64,000 nt of DNA from Paraflavitalea sp. CAU 1676 (GCF_029223285.1 NZ_JARHUJ010000010.1:124001-188000); one strand, 5' to 3'; shown: positions 1 to 9,734, numbered from the stretch's first letter. Notes: generated by a model from the sequence alone, not told the origin. Numbers and translations are program-made.

Positions 1-152
1 TCTTTCTGCTCTTTTTCTGTACGTACGATCTTGTACGTGGAACTGCCTACGGTGAACATAAAAGTTCCTGTACGGAAATGACTGCAGTCAACCGGTTTGG
101 TTTCACAGCCAATGCAGGCTATGAGTAAAAACACCACAAAATACTTATACAT
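1..152 (-). CDS. Small lipoprotein, 3' part outside window
   Basis: The ATG lies at 150-152 and the frame is open to the window edge, giving about 50 visible residues. The N-terminus MYKYFVVFLLIACIGC is a lipoprotein signal with a lipobox ending at Cys16, so the product is probably anchored in a membrane. The mature part begins ETKPVDCSHFRTGTF, a pattern I associate with small Bacteroidota lipoproteins of unknown role. Only 9 bp separate it from the stop of the upstream gene, so the two are probably co-transcribed. No function can be assigned. Confidence 0.7.
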   Translation of the reverse strand, partial: MYKYFVVFLLIACIGCETKPVDCSHFRTGTFMFTVGSSTYKIVRTEKEQK

Positions 153-161
153 GTAAAGGGG

Positions 162-1037
162 TTACTTGATCCTCACCTTGAACAGACAGCTCACACCATC
201 GTTGTTATCTGCTACGAACTGCAGTTTCACCCGGGCATTCTTTTCCGATTGCATACACAGCGCATCGATCTTGTAGCCTTTCAATGACTTTTCAGCCTCA
301 CCCAAAGGAATGATCTCATTTACCTTCATGTCCTTGCGGCCGATCTTGCGGGAAGCATTTTCAATAACACCCAGGTAACTGTCGCCGGGTACGCCTACAG
401 GACCATTTTCATTAGTCGCCGCTGTAAACACCAGCCAGTCGTTCACCGCCGAATACGTGAGGCCGGTGATACCTGCCTGTTTCAGTTTTTCATCTTTACC
501 GGGAAACTTGATAGGCAGCACTTCCAGTTCTGCATCAGTCTGGTGTTTCCAGAAAGTATTGCGGGTAATGATGAGGTGATTGTCGGGATTCTTGGTGCTG
601 CCCCGGTTGGCCATGATGATATGGCCTTCGTCGAGCGTAGCGGCGGAGCCGATGTTGAGGTCGGTAATGCCGGCAGCCTTGACGCGGTCGTAGAAAACCG
701 TCATATCGAATTCATCTTTCAGGTAGCTATCGAGATCGAGTAGGATGGCTTTGTTGTGGTAATGTTCCCGGCTGCCCGAACCCAGGATGAGCATGCGGGG
801 AATGCTATTGACGAGTACTACCGTGGTAGCTTCCAGGTCAGACTGTATCTTTTGCTCAATAGGAATGGCCGAATTGTCGACCAGCGGAATGCGTTCCAGT
901 TCCTTCCAGCGCTTGTTCATGATCAGCACTTCGCGGGCATCCCGGCCTACTACAAAAACTTTCTGGTCATGAAACTCGATACTCGATCCGGTGGGAAAAG
1001 TGGAAAGGATCTTAAAGTCTGTCAGCGTCAATTTCAT
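162..1037 (-). CDS. Conserved hypothetical protein, possible beta-propeller
   Basis: This is a 291-residue protein without a signal peptide or membrane segment, so it is probably cytoplasmic. Its sequence is rich in short beta-strand patterns followed by turns (for example QKVFVVGRDAREVLIMNK near residue 25, and later NDWLVFTAATNENGP). That would suit a propeller-like fold. It resembles unnamed Bacteroidota families (I think DUF6929), but I am not certain. It follows purE by 61 bp on the same strand and precedes a small lipoprotein, so it may be part of a purE-led transcript. No catalytic motif is recognisable. Confidence 0.75.
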   Translation of the reverse strand: MKLTLTDFKILSTFPTGSSIEFHDQKVFVVGRDAREVLIMNKRWKELERIPLVDNSAIPIEQKIQSDLEATTVVLVNSIPRMLILGSGSREHYHNKAILLDLDSYLKDEFDMTVFYDRVKAAGITDLNIGSAATLDEGHIIMANRGSTKNPDNHLIITRNTFWKHQTDAELEVLPIKFPGKDEKLKQAGITGLTYSAVNDWLVFTAATNENGPVGVPGDSYLGVIENASRKIGRKDMKVNEIIPLGEAEKSLKGYKIDALCMQSEKNARVKLQFVADNNDGVSCLFKVRIK

Positions 1038-1098
1038 ATAATGTATTTATACTACCTGCGTGCGCATGGTTGCCTGGTCATCAATATAACAGCAACAG

Positions 1099-1614
1099 TT
1101 ATTGGTCGTACTGGTTTTGCCAGCCTTCTTGTTTCAATTTATCAGCTTTCTTCAGTACTTCGGCTTCCAGGTTTTTCTTGTAGGAAGCTACTTTCGTGCC
1201 AATGGCAGGATCGAAAGCGCCAATGATGGAAGCTGCCAGAATTCCGGCATTCTTCGCGGCATTGAGCGCCACCGTGGCAACCGGAATGCCATTGGGCATT
1301 TGCAGGATGGATAATACAGAGTCCCAGCCATCGATCGAGTTGGACGATTTTACGGGAACACCAATTACAGGAAGAGGGGTGAGGGAAGCCACCATACCGG
1401 GCAGATGCGCTGCCCCACCGGCGCCGGCAATGATCACCTTGAGTCCCCGCTCACTGGCCCTGGTAGCATAATCTACCATGCGCAGCGGCGTGCGGTGTGC
1501 CGAAACAACGGTCAGTTCGTACGGGATGCCAAATTCTTTCAGTATATCTGCGGCAGCTTGCATCACATGCAGATCACTATCGCTACCCATTATAATACCT
1601 ACCTGCGGACTCAT
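1099..1614 (-). CDS. purE: N5-carboxyaminoimidazole ribonucleotide mutase
   Basis: PurE converts N5-CAIR, the product of PurK, to CAIR in de novo purine synthesis. The 171-residue length is normal for the class I enzyme. Diagnostic motifs are visible: [10 protein letters not shown] near residue 10, SAHRTP near residue 40, whose His is the catalytic acid/base, and [13 protein letters not shown] near residue 68. The partner purK lies about 5.8 kb upstream on the same strand, with an efflux operon between them. Gaps of about 100 bp on the 5' side and 61 bp on the 3' side leave the promoter undecided. Confidence 0.96.
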   Translation of the reverse strand: MSPQVGIIMGSDSDLHVMQAAADILKEFGIPYELTVVSAHRTPLRMVDYATRASERGLKVIIAGAGGAAHLPGMVASLTPLPVIGVPVKSSNSIDGWDSVLSILQMPNGIPVATVALNAAKNAGILAASIIGAFDPAIGTKVASYKKNLEAEVLKKADKLKQEGWQNQYDQ

Positions 1615-1711
1615 GCAAGGATTGATTTGAACCGCAAAGAAAGGGAAAATTTACCAGCAAACGAACCTAAAACAGTTGTTTGCATCGTATTTTCTGTAGT
1701 ACATATCGTAT

Positions 1712-3040
1712 TTATCGCACCAGATCGCCTTTCAGCCTCAACAATTCAGTTTCAGCCAGTTTGGTATTGTAGCGTGCCGCGATGAGGCGGTTGTAGGCAT
1801 CCTGCAGGCTGAACTGGGCTTCCCGCAATTCGAGGTAGGTAGAAACGCCCTGTTTAAAACGCTCCCGGGCGATCATCACATTCTCTTTCGCGAGCGCGAT
1901 ATTTTCATCTTCCAGTTGCAGCAATTGTTTTTGCAGTTCATAATCCTTGAAGGCATTGCTGATGCCCATATCGATCTGGGAGCGCTGGCTGGCATACACC
2001 AGTTGCTGATAGCGGATATCGATCTCGGCCTGCTTGATGAGCCGTTTGGTATTAAAGCCGTTCAGGATGGGCACATTGAGGCCAAAGCCATAATTGAACC
2101 CCTTGTTGCGGTTGAAGAAAGGCTGGTTGATATTGACCGCAACGCTGTTGTCGTTCTGCGTAAAGTTGTAAGACGAATTGAACGACAGGATGGGGAATAG
2201 GTCGGCTTTGCGCTCCCGGAGTGTGATGCGGGCAATGTCGATGTTCTTTTTAGCAAAGAGTAAGGAAGGATTGGAGTCTTCGAATTTTTGGGCAAACTCA
2301 CCAAACTGCAAACCCATGTTTAAGGGGATGCTGTCGCTCACCTGGTACACGGCGCCCGTCCGAAAACCGATCAACTGGTTGAGCCGCTCGCGCAATTGCG
2401 CAATCAGGGTGAGTTGCTGCAATTGCGCCGCCCGTTGCGCATTGAGGTCAACCCGGGCCTGCAGCAATTCAGGCTTGCTGCCCAAACCCACCGATATCTT
2501 CTTTTCGGCCAGCTTCACACGGTCTTCATTCAAGCCGATCTGTTCCAGGATCGCCTGCAATTGCTGCTTTTGCCGTACAATGATGTAGTAATTGTTGATC
2601 ACCTGGGCCACCGTATTCACGATCTGGGTTTTAACGCCCAGGTCGCCCAGCTTTTCCAGTTCGGCCACCTTATCACGGGTGGCAAACATCTTCAGGCCAT
2701 CGAACAGGGTCCAGTTCAGGTTGACGGAGTAATTGATGACGTGCGTCTTCACCGCATCGCGTGTTACACTGCTATCGCCGCCGCCTGCACGTTTTACAAA
2801 TTTCAATTGCTGATTGTTCTTATTCCAGGTAGTACCTGCAGTGCCGTTCAGCTGTGGCAGAAAAACTGCCCAGGCGTAAGAATTATCCAGCGCATAAGAA
2901 GCCGAATCATTGCGGGTGAGCAGGATGTCGTAATTGTTCTTCAGCGAAGCCTCGATGGCCTGTTGCAGGGTGAGCGAATCTTGTGCTGCAGCCGGAACCA
3001 GGAATGACAGTGATATCAGGAATACAAAAGCTCTTTTCAT
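1712..3040 (-). CDS. TolC-family outer membrane efflux channel
   Basis: This is the outer-membrane duct of an RND tripartite pump. The preferred start is the ATG at 3040, which gives a 442-residue precursor beginning MKRAFVFLISLSFLVPAAAQ, a clear signal peptide. A further upstream ATG at 3061 would overlap the pump gene and spoil that signal. The body shows two OEP repeats with long alpha-helical, Gln-rich segments, for example around residues 180-230 and 380-430, as in TolC/OprM. It is the last gene of the adaptor-pump-channel operon, 13 bp after the pump stop. The substrate is unknown. Confidence 0.92.
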   Translation of the reverse strand: MKRAFVFLISLSFLVPAAAQDSLTLQQAIEASLKNNYDILLTRNDSASYALDNSYAWAVFLPQLNGTAGTTWNKNNQQLKFVKRAGGGDSSVTRDAVKTHVINYSVNLNWTLFDGLKMFATRDKVAELEKLGDLGVKTQIVNTVAQVINNYYIIVRQKQQLQAILEQIGLNEDRVKLAEKKISVGLGSKPELLQARVDLNAQRAAQLQQLTLIAQLRERLNQLIGFRTGAVYQVSDSIPLNMGLQFGEFAQKFEDSNPSLLFAKKNIDIARITLRERKADLFPILSFNSSYNFTQNDNSVAVNINQPFFNRNKGFNYGFGLNVPILNGFNTKRLIKQAEIDIRYQQLVYASQRSQIDMGISNAFKDYELQKQLLQLEDENIALAKENVMIARERFKQGVSTYLELREAQFSLQDAYNRLIAARYNTKLAETELLRLKGDLVR

Positions 3041-3053
3041 AATAGGAATGCAT

Positions 3054-6000
3054 TTAAGCATGGTGAGCCTCCGGCTCTTGAACAGGTTGCTCGCTGAACA
3101 GTTTGTCCAGTTCGTCCTTTTTCTTTTTGCGTGAAAGTAAGGTGTAGATGGCCGGGATCACATAGAGCGTCAGGATGAGCGAGAACATGATACCGCCTAC
3201 GATCACGATACCCAATGGAATACGGCTGGTGGCCGCAGCACCCAGCGACAGGGCTATCGGTAAGGCGCCCAGCGACATGGCCAGGCTGGTCATGAGGATG
3301 GGGCGCAAACGCGCCTGGGCAGCCTCTGTAACAGCCTGCCGTTTGGACAGCCCCTGCATTTGCTTCTGGTTGGCAAACTCTACAATGAGGATACCGTTCT
3401 TCGTTACCAGACCGATCAGCATGATCATACCGATCTGCGAGAAGATATTGAGTGTTTGATCAAATAACCACAGCGATAATACCGCACCTGCGATCGCCAG
3501 CGGTACGGTGATCATGATCACCAGGGGATCAATGAAGCTTTCAAACTGGGCAGCCAGTACCAGGAAGATCAGGATCAAAGCCAGGATGAACGCAAAGCTG
3601 GTATTACCAGAACTTTCGGCGAAGTCGCGCGAAGGACCCGATAGGGAAGTGGAATAGGTATCGTCCAGTAATTTTTTGGCGATATCCTCCATGGTCTTGA
3701 TACCCTCGCCCAGCGTGGCGCCGGGAACCGGGCTGGCGGTAATGGTAGCCGATTTATAACGGTTGAAATGGTACAATTGGGGAGGCGTAGTTTCCTCGCG
3801 AATGCTTACCAGGTTGTCGAGCGAAATGATCTCGTTGCGGTTGTTGCGCACGTAGATATTCTTCAGGTCGGTAGGGTCATCGCGGTCATTGCGCGCCACC
3901 TGACCGATCACCTGGTACTGCTTGCCTTCGCGGTAAAAATAACCCAGCCGCAGGTTGCTCAATGCCAGCTGCAAGGTTTGTGATACGTCGGCAATACTCA
4001 CGCCGAGCTGACTGGCTTTGATGCGGTCGATATCGATATTCAGTTCGGGCTTATTGAATTTGAGGTCCACATCCACGTTCATGAGAACGCCACTCTTGTT
4101 GGCTTCCTCGAGGAACTTGGGCATTACTTCTTTCAGCTTGTCGAAGTTGTTGTTCTGGATAACGAATTGCACGGGCTGACCAGAGCGGCGGTTCACAGAG
4201 ATGGTCTGTTCCTGTACGGCAAAAGCCCGGCCTTCAGAGAATTTATTCAGGTTCCTGTTGACCATGTTCACGATATCATCCTGCGAGCGGGTGCGATACT
4301 GCGGATCAACGAGGGTTACCCGCACGTTGCCGCTGTTCACAGAGCCTGCACCACTGAACCCGGGTGCCGTGATCGACAATACGATCTTGCGTTCTTCGGG
4401 TTTGATGGAGTCGAGCATGAATTGCGCGAGGCGGTCCACATACTTATCCATGTAATCGTAGGAGGTGCCTTCCGGGGCTGTTACCTGCAGGCGGAACTGG
4501 CTGCGGTCTTCCATGGGGGCGAGTTCCGATTTCAGTCCGCCGCCAATGAAATAGATGATAAGAAAACAGCCCACCACGAGTAACCCGGCGATCCACCTTA
4601 CCCGCATAAACCGTTTCAGCGAATTGAAATAGCCATTCTCCATCCATTGGAAGAAGGGCTCCGTTTTAAGGTAGAACCAGCTGTGTTTATGCACTTTCCT
4701 CGTCAGCTTCACGTTCAGTACCGGCGTCAGTGTAAGCGATACCAGGGCCGAGATCAATACCGCGCCAGCCACTACAATACCGAATTCGCGGAACAGGCGG
4801 CCCACAAATCCTTGTAAGAAGATGATGGGTAAGAATATTACTGCCAGCGTGATGGAAGTGGCGATCACCGCGAAATAGATCTCCTTCGATCCTTCTTTAG
4901 CAGCCTGGTACTTGTTCATACCCTGCTCCATCTTCTTGAAGATGTTTTCCGTTACCACAATGCCATCATCCACCACGAGGCCGGTGGCCAGTACGATGCC
5001 CAGCAACGACAATACATTGATGGTAAAGCCACTCAGGTACATGATGAAGAAGGCGCCGATCAGCGATACCGGGATATCGATCAGCGGACGTATAGAGATG
5101 ATCCAGTCGCGGAAGAACAGGTAAATGATCAGCACCACGAGGATCAGGGCAATGATCAGTGTTTCTTCTACTTCCGATATGGACTGTTTGATGAACCTTG
5201 TTTGATCGAGGGCGATATTCAGCTTCAGGTCTTCGGGCATTTCCTTCTTGAGCTGCTCGAAACGTTTATAAAACTCATTCGAGATCGCCACATAGTTGGA
5301 GCCGGGTTGGGGCACCAGGGCGAGCGCGATCATGGGGATCATGCTTTCCTTCAGAACAGTTTCTTCATTCTCCGGTCCCAATACAGCTTCAGCTACATCC
5401 TTCAGGCGGATCTCATTGCCATTGATCGTTTTGATGATCACATTGTTGAAGTCATCTTCCGTGAAGAGGCGGCCAAAGGTACGAATGGACAACTCGGTGG
5501 TATTACCGGATATCTTGCCCGAAGGAAGTTCTACGTTCTCGCGCGACAGGGCCGATTGTACATCGCCCGGGGTAAGTCCGTAGGCGCTCAGCTTAGCCGG
5601 GTTGAACCACACACGCATGGCCCAGCGTTTTTCGCCCCATACCTGTATGGCACTTACACCGGGAATGGTTTGCAGGCGTTCCACCAGTACGTTGTTGGCG
5701 TATTCAGTAACCTCGAGCTGGTTGCGCGTATTGCTTTGCACCGTCATCGAGATGATGGCATCCGAACTGGCGTCGGCCTTCGATACTACAGGCGGTGCAG
5801 GAAGATCATCGGGGAGGGAGCGGGAAGCCTGCGATACTTTATCGCGTACGTCATTGGCAGCGGCCTCCAGGTCGATGCTCAGGTCAAACTCCACATTGAT
5901 ACGGCTGGTGCCCTGGCTGCTGGTAGACGTGATATTTTTTACACCGGCAATACCGTTGATGGCTTTTTCCAGTGGTTCGGTGATCTGCGATTCCACGATC

Positions 6001-6170
6001 TCGGCATTGGCGCCGGGATAGGAGGTGCCTACGCTCACATTGGGTGGGTCGATGGCAGGATAGTCGCGCACGCCGAGGAACGTGAAGCCGATAATGCCGA
6101 ACAACACGATCACGATATTCAGTACAGTGGCCAATACCGGCCGGCGTAAACTCAGTTCTGAAATATTCAT
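3054..6170 (-). CDS. RND efflux pump, HAE1 family
   Basis: A 1038-residue proton-driven exporter of the AcrB/MexB type in the inner membrane. The N-terminus holds transmembrane helix 1 followed by the porter-domain motif YPGANAEIVESQITEPLE. Transmembrane helix 4 carries the proton-relay Asp pair in ATGLVVDDGIVVTEN near residue 400, and the helix 10 lysine sits in GLVTKNGILIVEFANQ. Both large periplasmic loops are present and the length is normal. It is preceded by its adaptor (9 bp) and followed by a TolC-like channel, so this is a complete tripartite system. No regulator adjoins it; the substrate is probably a hydrophobic or toxic compound. Confidence 0.95.
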   Translation of the reverse strand: MNISELSLRRPVLATVLNIVIVLFGIIGFTFLGVRDYPAIDPPNVSVGTSYPGANAEIVESQITEPLEKAINGIAGVKNITSTSSQGTSRINVEFDLSIDLEAAANDVRDKVSQASRSLPDDLPAPPVVSKADASSDAIISMTVQSNTRNQLEVTEYANNVLVERLQTIPGVSAIQVWGEKRWAMRVWFNPAKLSAYGLTPGDVQSALSRENVELPSGKISGNTTELSIRTFGRLFTEDDFNNVIIKTINGNEIRLKDVAEAVLGPENEETVLKESMIPMIALALVPQPGSNYVAISNEFYKRFEQLKKEMPEDLKLNIALDQTRFIKQSISEVEETLIIALILVVLIIYLFFRDWIISIRPLIDIPVSLIGAFFIMYLSGFTINVLSLLGIVLATGLVVDDGIVVTENIFKKMEQGMNKYQAAKEGSKEIYFAVIATSITLAVIFLPIIFLQGFVGRLFREFGIVVAGAVLISALVSLTLTPVLNVKLTRKVHKHSWFYLKTEPFFQWMENGYFNSLKRFMRVRWIAGLLVVGCFLIIYFIGGGLKSELAPMEDRSQFRLQVTAPEGTSYDYMDKYVDRLAQFMLDSIKPEERKIVLSITAPGFSGAGSVNSGNVRVTLVDPQYRTRSQDDIVNMVNRNLNKFSEGRAFAVQEQTISVNRRSGQPVQFVIQNNNFDKLKEVMPKFLEEANKSGVLMNVDVDLKFNKPELNIDIDRIKASQLGVSIADVSQTLQLALSNLRLGYFYREGKQYQVIGQVARNDRDDPTDLKNIYVRNNRNEIISLDNLVSIREETTPPQLYHFNRYKSATITASPVPGATLGEGIKTMEDIAKKLLDDTYSTSLSGPSRDFAESSGNTSFAFILALILIFLVLAAQFESFIDPLVIMITVPLAIAGAVLSLWLFDQTLNIFSQIGMIMLIGLVTKNGILIVEFANQKQMQGLSKRQAVTEAAQARLRPILMTSLAMSLGALPIALSLGAAATSRIPLGIVIVGGIMFSLILTLYVIPAIYTLLSRKKKKDELDKLFSEQPVQEPEAHHA

Positions 6171-6179
6171 GACAAGCGC

Positions 6180-7235
6180 TTATTGTACTTTGGATAATTT
6201 GATTTTGGTATCCGGACGGATGGCCAGCAAACCGGTAGTGATGACCGTATCGCCTAGTTTCAATCCATCGGTGACCTGCACATACGAAGAGTCGCGGATA
6301 CCGGTGGATACAACCTGGAATTTGGGGGCGCCATTGGAATACAGGACCACCCGTTTGTTCCGTGCTTGTGGTATGATGGCCTGTGTAGGTATGATCAGTG
6401 CTTTGTCGTTCTCGTCCAGTTTCAGTCCTACCTTGGCAAACGCTCCCGGCGATAGCTCGGGTGCCTTGCTGTCGATTACGGTGCGTACCCGCAGGGTACG
6501 TGTATTGGCTTCGATCACCGACTCTGTTGCCATTACAGCTGCCTTGAAGGTTTTGTTGCTGCCGGCCACAGTAAAGGTTACGGGCCGTCCCTTAGCCATC
6601 AATTCACTGTATTTTTCTGGTACGGAGAATTCCATTTTCAATCGGCCTACCTGGCTGATGGTGGTGACGAGGGTAGTGGGGGAGATGTAGGCGCCATCGC
6701 TGATGTTCTTCAAACCGATGCGGCCATCGAAGGGGGCACGGATCTCGGTTTTGGTAATGCTTACCCGCACCAGGTCGATATCCGCTTTCAGGTTGCTCAC
6801 CGCCAGCTCGCTCAGGTCGTATTCCTGCTGACTGATACCGCCAATGGTCAACAGTTCTTTTTGCCGCTCGGCTGTCTTGGCATTGATCTGCAATTGTACC
6901 TGCAGTTTTTTCAATTGCGCCTGCAGGTCTTCGTCGAATAACTTGACAAGTACGGTTCCTTTCTTTACAAAACTTCCTTCGGGAATATTGAGCTTCACAA
7001 CCCGGCCGCTGATCTCCGGGCGTATTTCCGTTTGTTCATACGGCATCAGGGTGCCTGGAACTTCCAGTTGCTCACTGAGCGCTTGTGTTTTTACGATAAA
7101 GGCTTCTACCTGCAAGGGACCTCCGCCGCGTGCTGCGCCACCTGCGGCGGCAGAACCGGTGTCTTTCTTTTCTTCCTTGCAGGCTATCACGAATGCGAAT
7201 ACTAATAGTACGGCTAACCGGCTTTTACCTTTCAT
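6180..7235 (-). CDS. RND periplasmic adaptor lipoprotein
   Basis: Membrane-fusion protein that links the pump to the outer-membrane channel. The start at 7235 gives 351 residues and a lipoprotein signal, MKGKSRLAVLLVFAFVIAC, with Cys at residue 19. Longer in-frame starts up to 7313 would bury the signal. The order lipoyl-hairpin-beta-barrel is visible: EISGRVVKLNIPEGSFVKKG (biotinyl-lipoyl), a coiled-coil hairpin rich in Gln and Leu, then PFDGRIGLKNISDGAYI, typical of MexH-like adaptors. It is the first gene of the efflux operon. The 176 bp to purK contain a repeated 11-bp motif. Confidence 0.93.
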   Translation of the reverse strand: MKGKSRLAVLLVFAFVIACKEEKKDTGSAAAGGAARGGGPLQVEAFIVKTQALSEQLEVPGTLMPYEQTEIRPEISGRVVKLNIPEGSFVKKGTVLVKLFDEDLQAQLKKLQVQLQINAKTAERQKELLTIGGISQQEYDLSELAVSNLKADIDLVRVSITKTEIRAPFDGRIGLKNISDGAYISPTTLVTTISQVGRLKMEFSVPEKYSELMAKGRPVTFTVAGSNKTFKAAVMATESVIEANTRTLRVRTVIDSKAPELSPGAFAKVGLKLDENDKALIIPTQAIIPQARNKRVVLYSNGAPKFQVVSTGIRDSSYVQVTDGLKLGDTVITTGLLAIRPDTKIKLSKVQ

Positions 7236-7331
7236 GTGCATATGTTTGGCATTCAATGACCGTATAATACCTCGCATACAGGTACGGGAAAAAGTTGGCA
7301 TGCTACGACTCATGTGCTTAGGGCCCCTTGG

Positions 7332-7388
7332 GTTAATTTGGTGCGCGGCTAAGTTAATGTATTACCAATGCTTCCGTGTTAATTTGGT
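7332..7388. repeat. Paired 11-bp direct repeat before efflux operon
   Basis: The sequence GTTAATTTGGT occurs exactly at 7332-7342 and 7378-7388, 46 bp apart, in the gap between purK and the efflux adaptor. A partial copy (AAGTTAATGT) lies between them. The position suits regulator half-sites for the efflux operon, but no regulator gene adjoins, so the role is only a guess. Confidence 0.4.
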
Positions 7389-7411
7389 TACGAGCGGTAG
7401 TCGTAACTAGC

Positions 7412-8533
7412 TTAACTGATGACTTTTAACGTGTTTTTAATGCGATGTGCTTTATAGGCCAGGTCGTGTTTATCTTTACTGACGATAGTTATATGTCCCA
7501 TCTTGCGGCCGGGTTTGGTTTGTTTTTTCCCGTAGATGTGAACAAACACATTATCCATCTGAAGTACTTCGTTCAATCCTTCGTATTTCACCTCTCCGCT
7601 AAAGCCATCGGCGCCCAGTACGTTGACGATGGCGGCCGGTAAAATATGGTCTGCATTGCCCAGCGGATAGTCGAGGATAATACGCCAAAGCATATCGAAC
7701 TGTGAGCTGTAATTGGCTTCTATGGTATGATGTCCGCTGTTGTGCACGCGGGGAGCTGTTTCGTTGACGAAAACATCGCCTTGTTTGTCGACGAAGAGCT
7801 CAACGGCAAATAAACCCGGGCTCTTCAATCCTTTCACGACGGCCAGTGCGATCGCTTCTACTTTCCACAAGGTCTTATCGGGTATATCGGCTGGACTGAT
7901 CTGGTAGTCGAGTAAATTCAGTGACTGGTCCATCACCATATCCACAGCCGGATACAAGGCTGTTTCACCCTTGGCATTGATGGCCACGATCTGGGCAATC
8001 TCTTTGTGAATGGTGACCATCTTCTCGAGCACCGAGGGGGCATCGAAGCCCTTTTCGATCACATCGGGCGTTTTGATCACCTGTACGCCACGGCCATCAT
8101 AACCGCCCAGGCCAACTTTGTGAACAGCAGGCAAAAAGCTCGTCTGTTGACGCAACTCACCCTTGTTCTGGGTGATGACAAACGGGGCCGTAGGGATCTG
8201 CTGATCTTTATAGAACTGCTTTTGCAGGATCTTGTTCTTGATGGTGCGCAGGGCCGATGGTTTGGGGTACACCTTTACGCCTTCTTTTTCCAGCTTTTCC
8301 AGGGCATCTTCATTAACTGCCTCAATTTCAATGGTAATGGCGTCAAGCCCCTTGCCGAAATTATATACGTCGTCGAAATTCTGAATATCGCCCTTCACAA
8401 AATGGTGACACAAATGGGCCGCGGGACAGGCGGGGTCATTTTCCAATACATAGGTTTCAACGGGGTAATTGGCGGCAGACTGTAATAACATCCTTCCTAA
8501 TTGTCCACCGCCGAGAATTCCAACTTTTTGCAT
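7412..8533 (-). CDS. purK: N5-carboxyaminoimidazole ribonucleotide synthase
   Basis: PurK uses ATP and bicarbonate to carboxylate AIR to N5-CAIR. The 373-residue ATP-grasp protein begins with the dinucleotide-like loop GILGGGQLGRMLLQ (residues 5-18). It has the ATP-grasp motif GLGGYDGRGVQVIK near residue 143 and the C-terminal signature NETAPRVHNSGHHTIEA, with metal-binding Glu and Asn. Length and motifs are normal. Its functional partner purE is downstream on the same strand but separated by the efflux genes. A TAnnTTTG element at 8551-8558 lies 18 bp before the start codon. Confidence 0.96.
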   Translation of the reverse strand: MQKVGILGGGQLGRMLLQSAANYPVETYVLENDPACPAAHLCHHFVKGDIQNFDDVYNFGKGLDAITIEIEAVNEDALEKLEKEGVKVYPKPSALRTIKNKILQKQFYKDQQIPTAPFVITQNKGELRQQTSFLPAVHKVGLGGYDGRGVQVIKTPDVIEKGFDAPSVLEKMVTIHKEIAQIVAINAKGETALYPAVDMVMDQSLNLLDYQISPADIPDKTLWKVEAIALAVVKGLKSPGLFAVELFVDKQGDVFVNETAPRVHNSGHHTIEANYSSQFDMLWRIILDYPLGNADHILPAAIVNVLGADGFSGEVKYEGLNEVLQMDNVFVHIYGKKQTKPGRKMGHITIVSKDKHDLAYKAHRIKNTLKVIS

Positions 8534-8550
8534 GCCTGTAGGTTAAGGCG

Positions 8551-8558
8551 CAAAGATA
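8551..8558 (-). promoter_or_regulatory. Probable purK promoter -7 element
   Basis: On the minus strand this reads TATCTTTG, an exact match to the Bacteroidota -7 consensus TAnnTTTG. It would start transcription about 10 nt before the purK ATG. I found no clear TTTG -33 partner at 19-21 bp, so this is only a half-supported promoter. Confidence 0.4.
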
Positions 8559-8575
8559 AGGGGAAGCACTTTGCC

Positions 8576-9274
8576 CTATGACCTGAAAGTATCCACCAGT
8601 TTCCAGGCCCCGCCACCGATCAATCCGCCGATTATGGGGCCCACAATAAATACCCAGAGGTGCGAAATAGCATCCCCACCCACAAAAAGGGCTGGGCCTA
8701 TGCTGCGTGCGGGGTTGACCGAAACGCCGGTTACAGGAATGCCTACAATATGGATCATGGTGAGCGCCAGGCCGATGGCGATACCCGCCTGGGCTGTATT
8801 GCCGTTGTTCTTACTGGTGGCGCCATGGATCACGAGCAGGAAGATGGCCGTGAGGGCTATTTCGGCCGCCAGGCCGCTGGAGAGGGAGTATTTGTCGGGA
8901 GAGCCCTGCTCCACGCCATCCTGGCCCAGGCCATTGGCGGCGATGGTGTAATCGGCTTTACCCGAAGCGATCAGCCAAAGCAGGGCCGAGCCCAAAATGG
9001 CGCCGGCGATCTGGGCGATCATATACCCCACCGCATCTTTAGCGGGTATTTTGCCGGTGGCCAGCATGGAAATCGTGACGGCCGGGTTGAGGTGACAGCC
9101 GGATATATGCCCGATGGCATAAGCCATCGTGAGCACCGACAAACCAAATGCAAACGAGATCCCAAGGAAACCTACATGTGTTCCGGCCAGTACTGCTGCG
9201 CCCGTTCCGATAAATACCAATACGAATGTGCCAAAGAACTCTGCCATACACTTTTGAGACAATGAGGCGTTCAT
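8576..9274 (-). CDS. aqpZ: Aquaporin (MIP family water channel)
   Basis: A 232-residue six-helix channel. Both NPA boxes are intact: HLNPAV with Asn63 and SVNPARS with Asn187. The Arg after the second NPA (Arg190) is the selectivity-filter arginine. The spacing matches Escherichia coli AqpZ almost residue for residue, and the short loops and lack of the extra loop Asp favour a water channel over a glycerol facilitator. It lies divergent from hppD and 42 bp downstream of nothing else on its strand; purK follows it after a short gap with its own promoter element. Confidence 0.92.
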   Translation of the reverse strand: MNASLSQKCMAEFFGTFVLVFIGTGAAVLAGTHVGFLGISFAFGLSVLTMAYAIGHISGCHLNPAVTISMLATGKIPAKDAVGYMIAQIAGAILGSALLWLIASGKADYTIAANGLGQDGVEQGSPDKYSLSSGLAAEIALTAIFLLVIHGATSKNNGNTAQAGIAIGLALTMIHIVGIPVTGVSVNPARSIGPALFVGGDAISHLWVFIVGPIIGGLIGGGAWKLVDTFRS

Positions 9275-9734
9275 AGATGATCTGATTTAGTTGTGAAGAT
9301 TGGTTATAGCGATCCGGTATTGAACCGGGGTTCAAAGACATCTTTGAATACTAATCAGCCGTGGGGGCAGGGTAGTGTTAGCAGCGTGTCGTAAGCATTG
9401 AATGACAGGGCAGGTGGGATACCGATTAATATTCTAAAATACATATTTATCATTATAACCATGCAGAATTCCAGACCTGTTAGTTGACAACAAATGTGCA
9501 TAACCCACCGGGCCATAGGATGGAATCCAAAAAAAATTATCTTTGTACAGCATGCGTCCGGACTACGACCATAAAATTTTCAACGACAAAAGAATAGGCT
9601 ACTGCCTGCTCATGGAAGCACTTGCCATGGATTCTGCCCGCTAACCCTTCAAATCGCCGCTAAACCTTTCATTGTAAGCGTACCGCTTAATGAATCATTG
9701 ATTCGTATTCACTGACTTCTTAAATTCATGTTAT
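9275..9734. other. Divergent intergenic region, aquaporin / hppD
   Basis: This 460-bp gap holds the promoters of two divergent genes. On the plus strand TATCTTTG at 9538-9545 matches the -7 consensus exactly and would give hppD a leader of about 180 nt. No good -33 box precedes it. A 30-codon open frame, 9552-9644 (MRPDYDHKIFNDKRIG and so on), begins almost at the predicted transcript start; I do not recognise it and there is no support that it is translated. The rest shows no gene. Confidence 0.4.

Noticed and set aside
5202-6149. Plus-strand open frame of 315 codons within the RND pump gene
   Set aside because: It is the antisense of a certain pump gene, made possible by codon bias, and shows no protein family.
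9552-9644. Thirty-codon frame starting at the predicted hppD transcript start
   Set aside because: There is no family, no ribosome-binding site and no other support; it is mentioned only in the intergenic entry.
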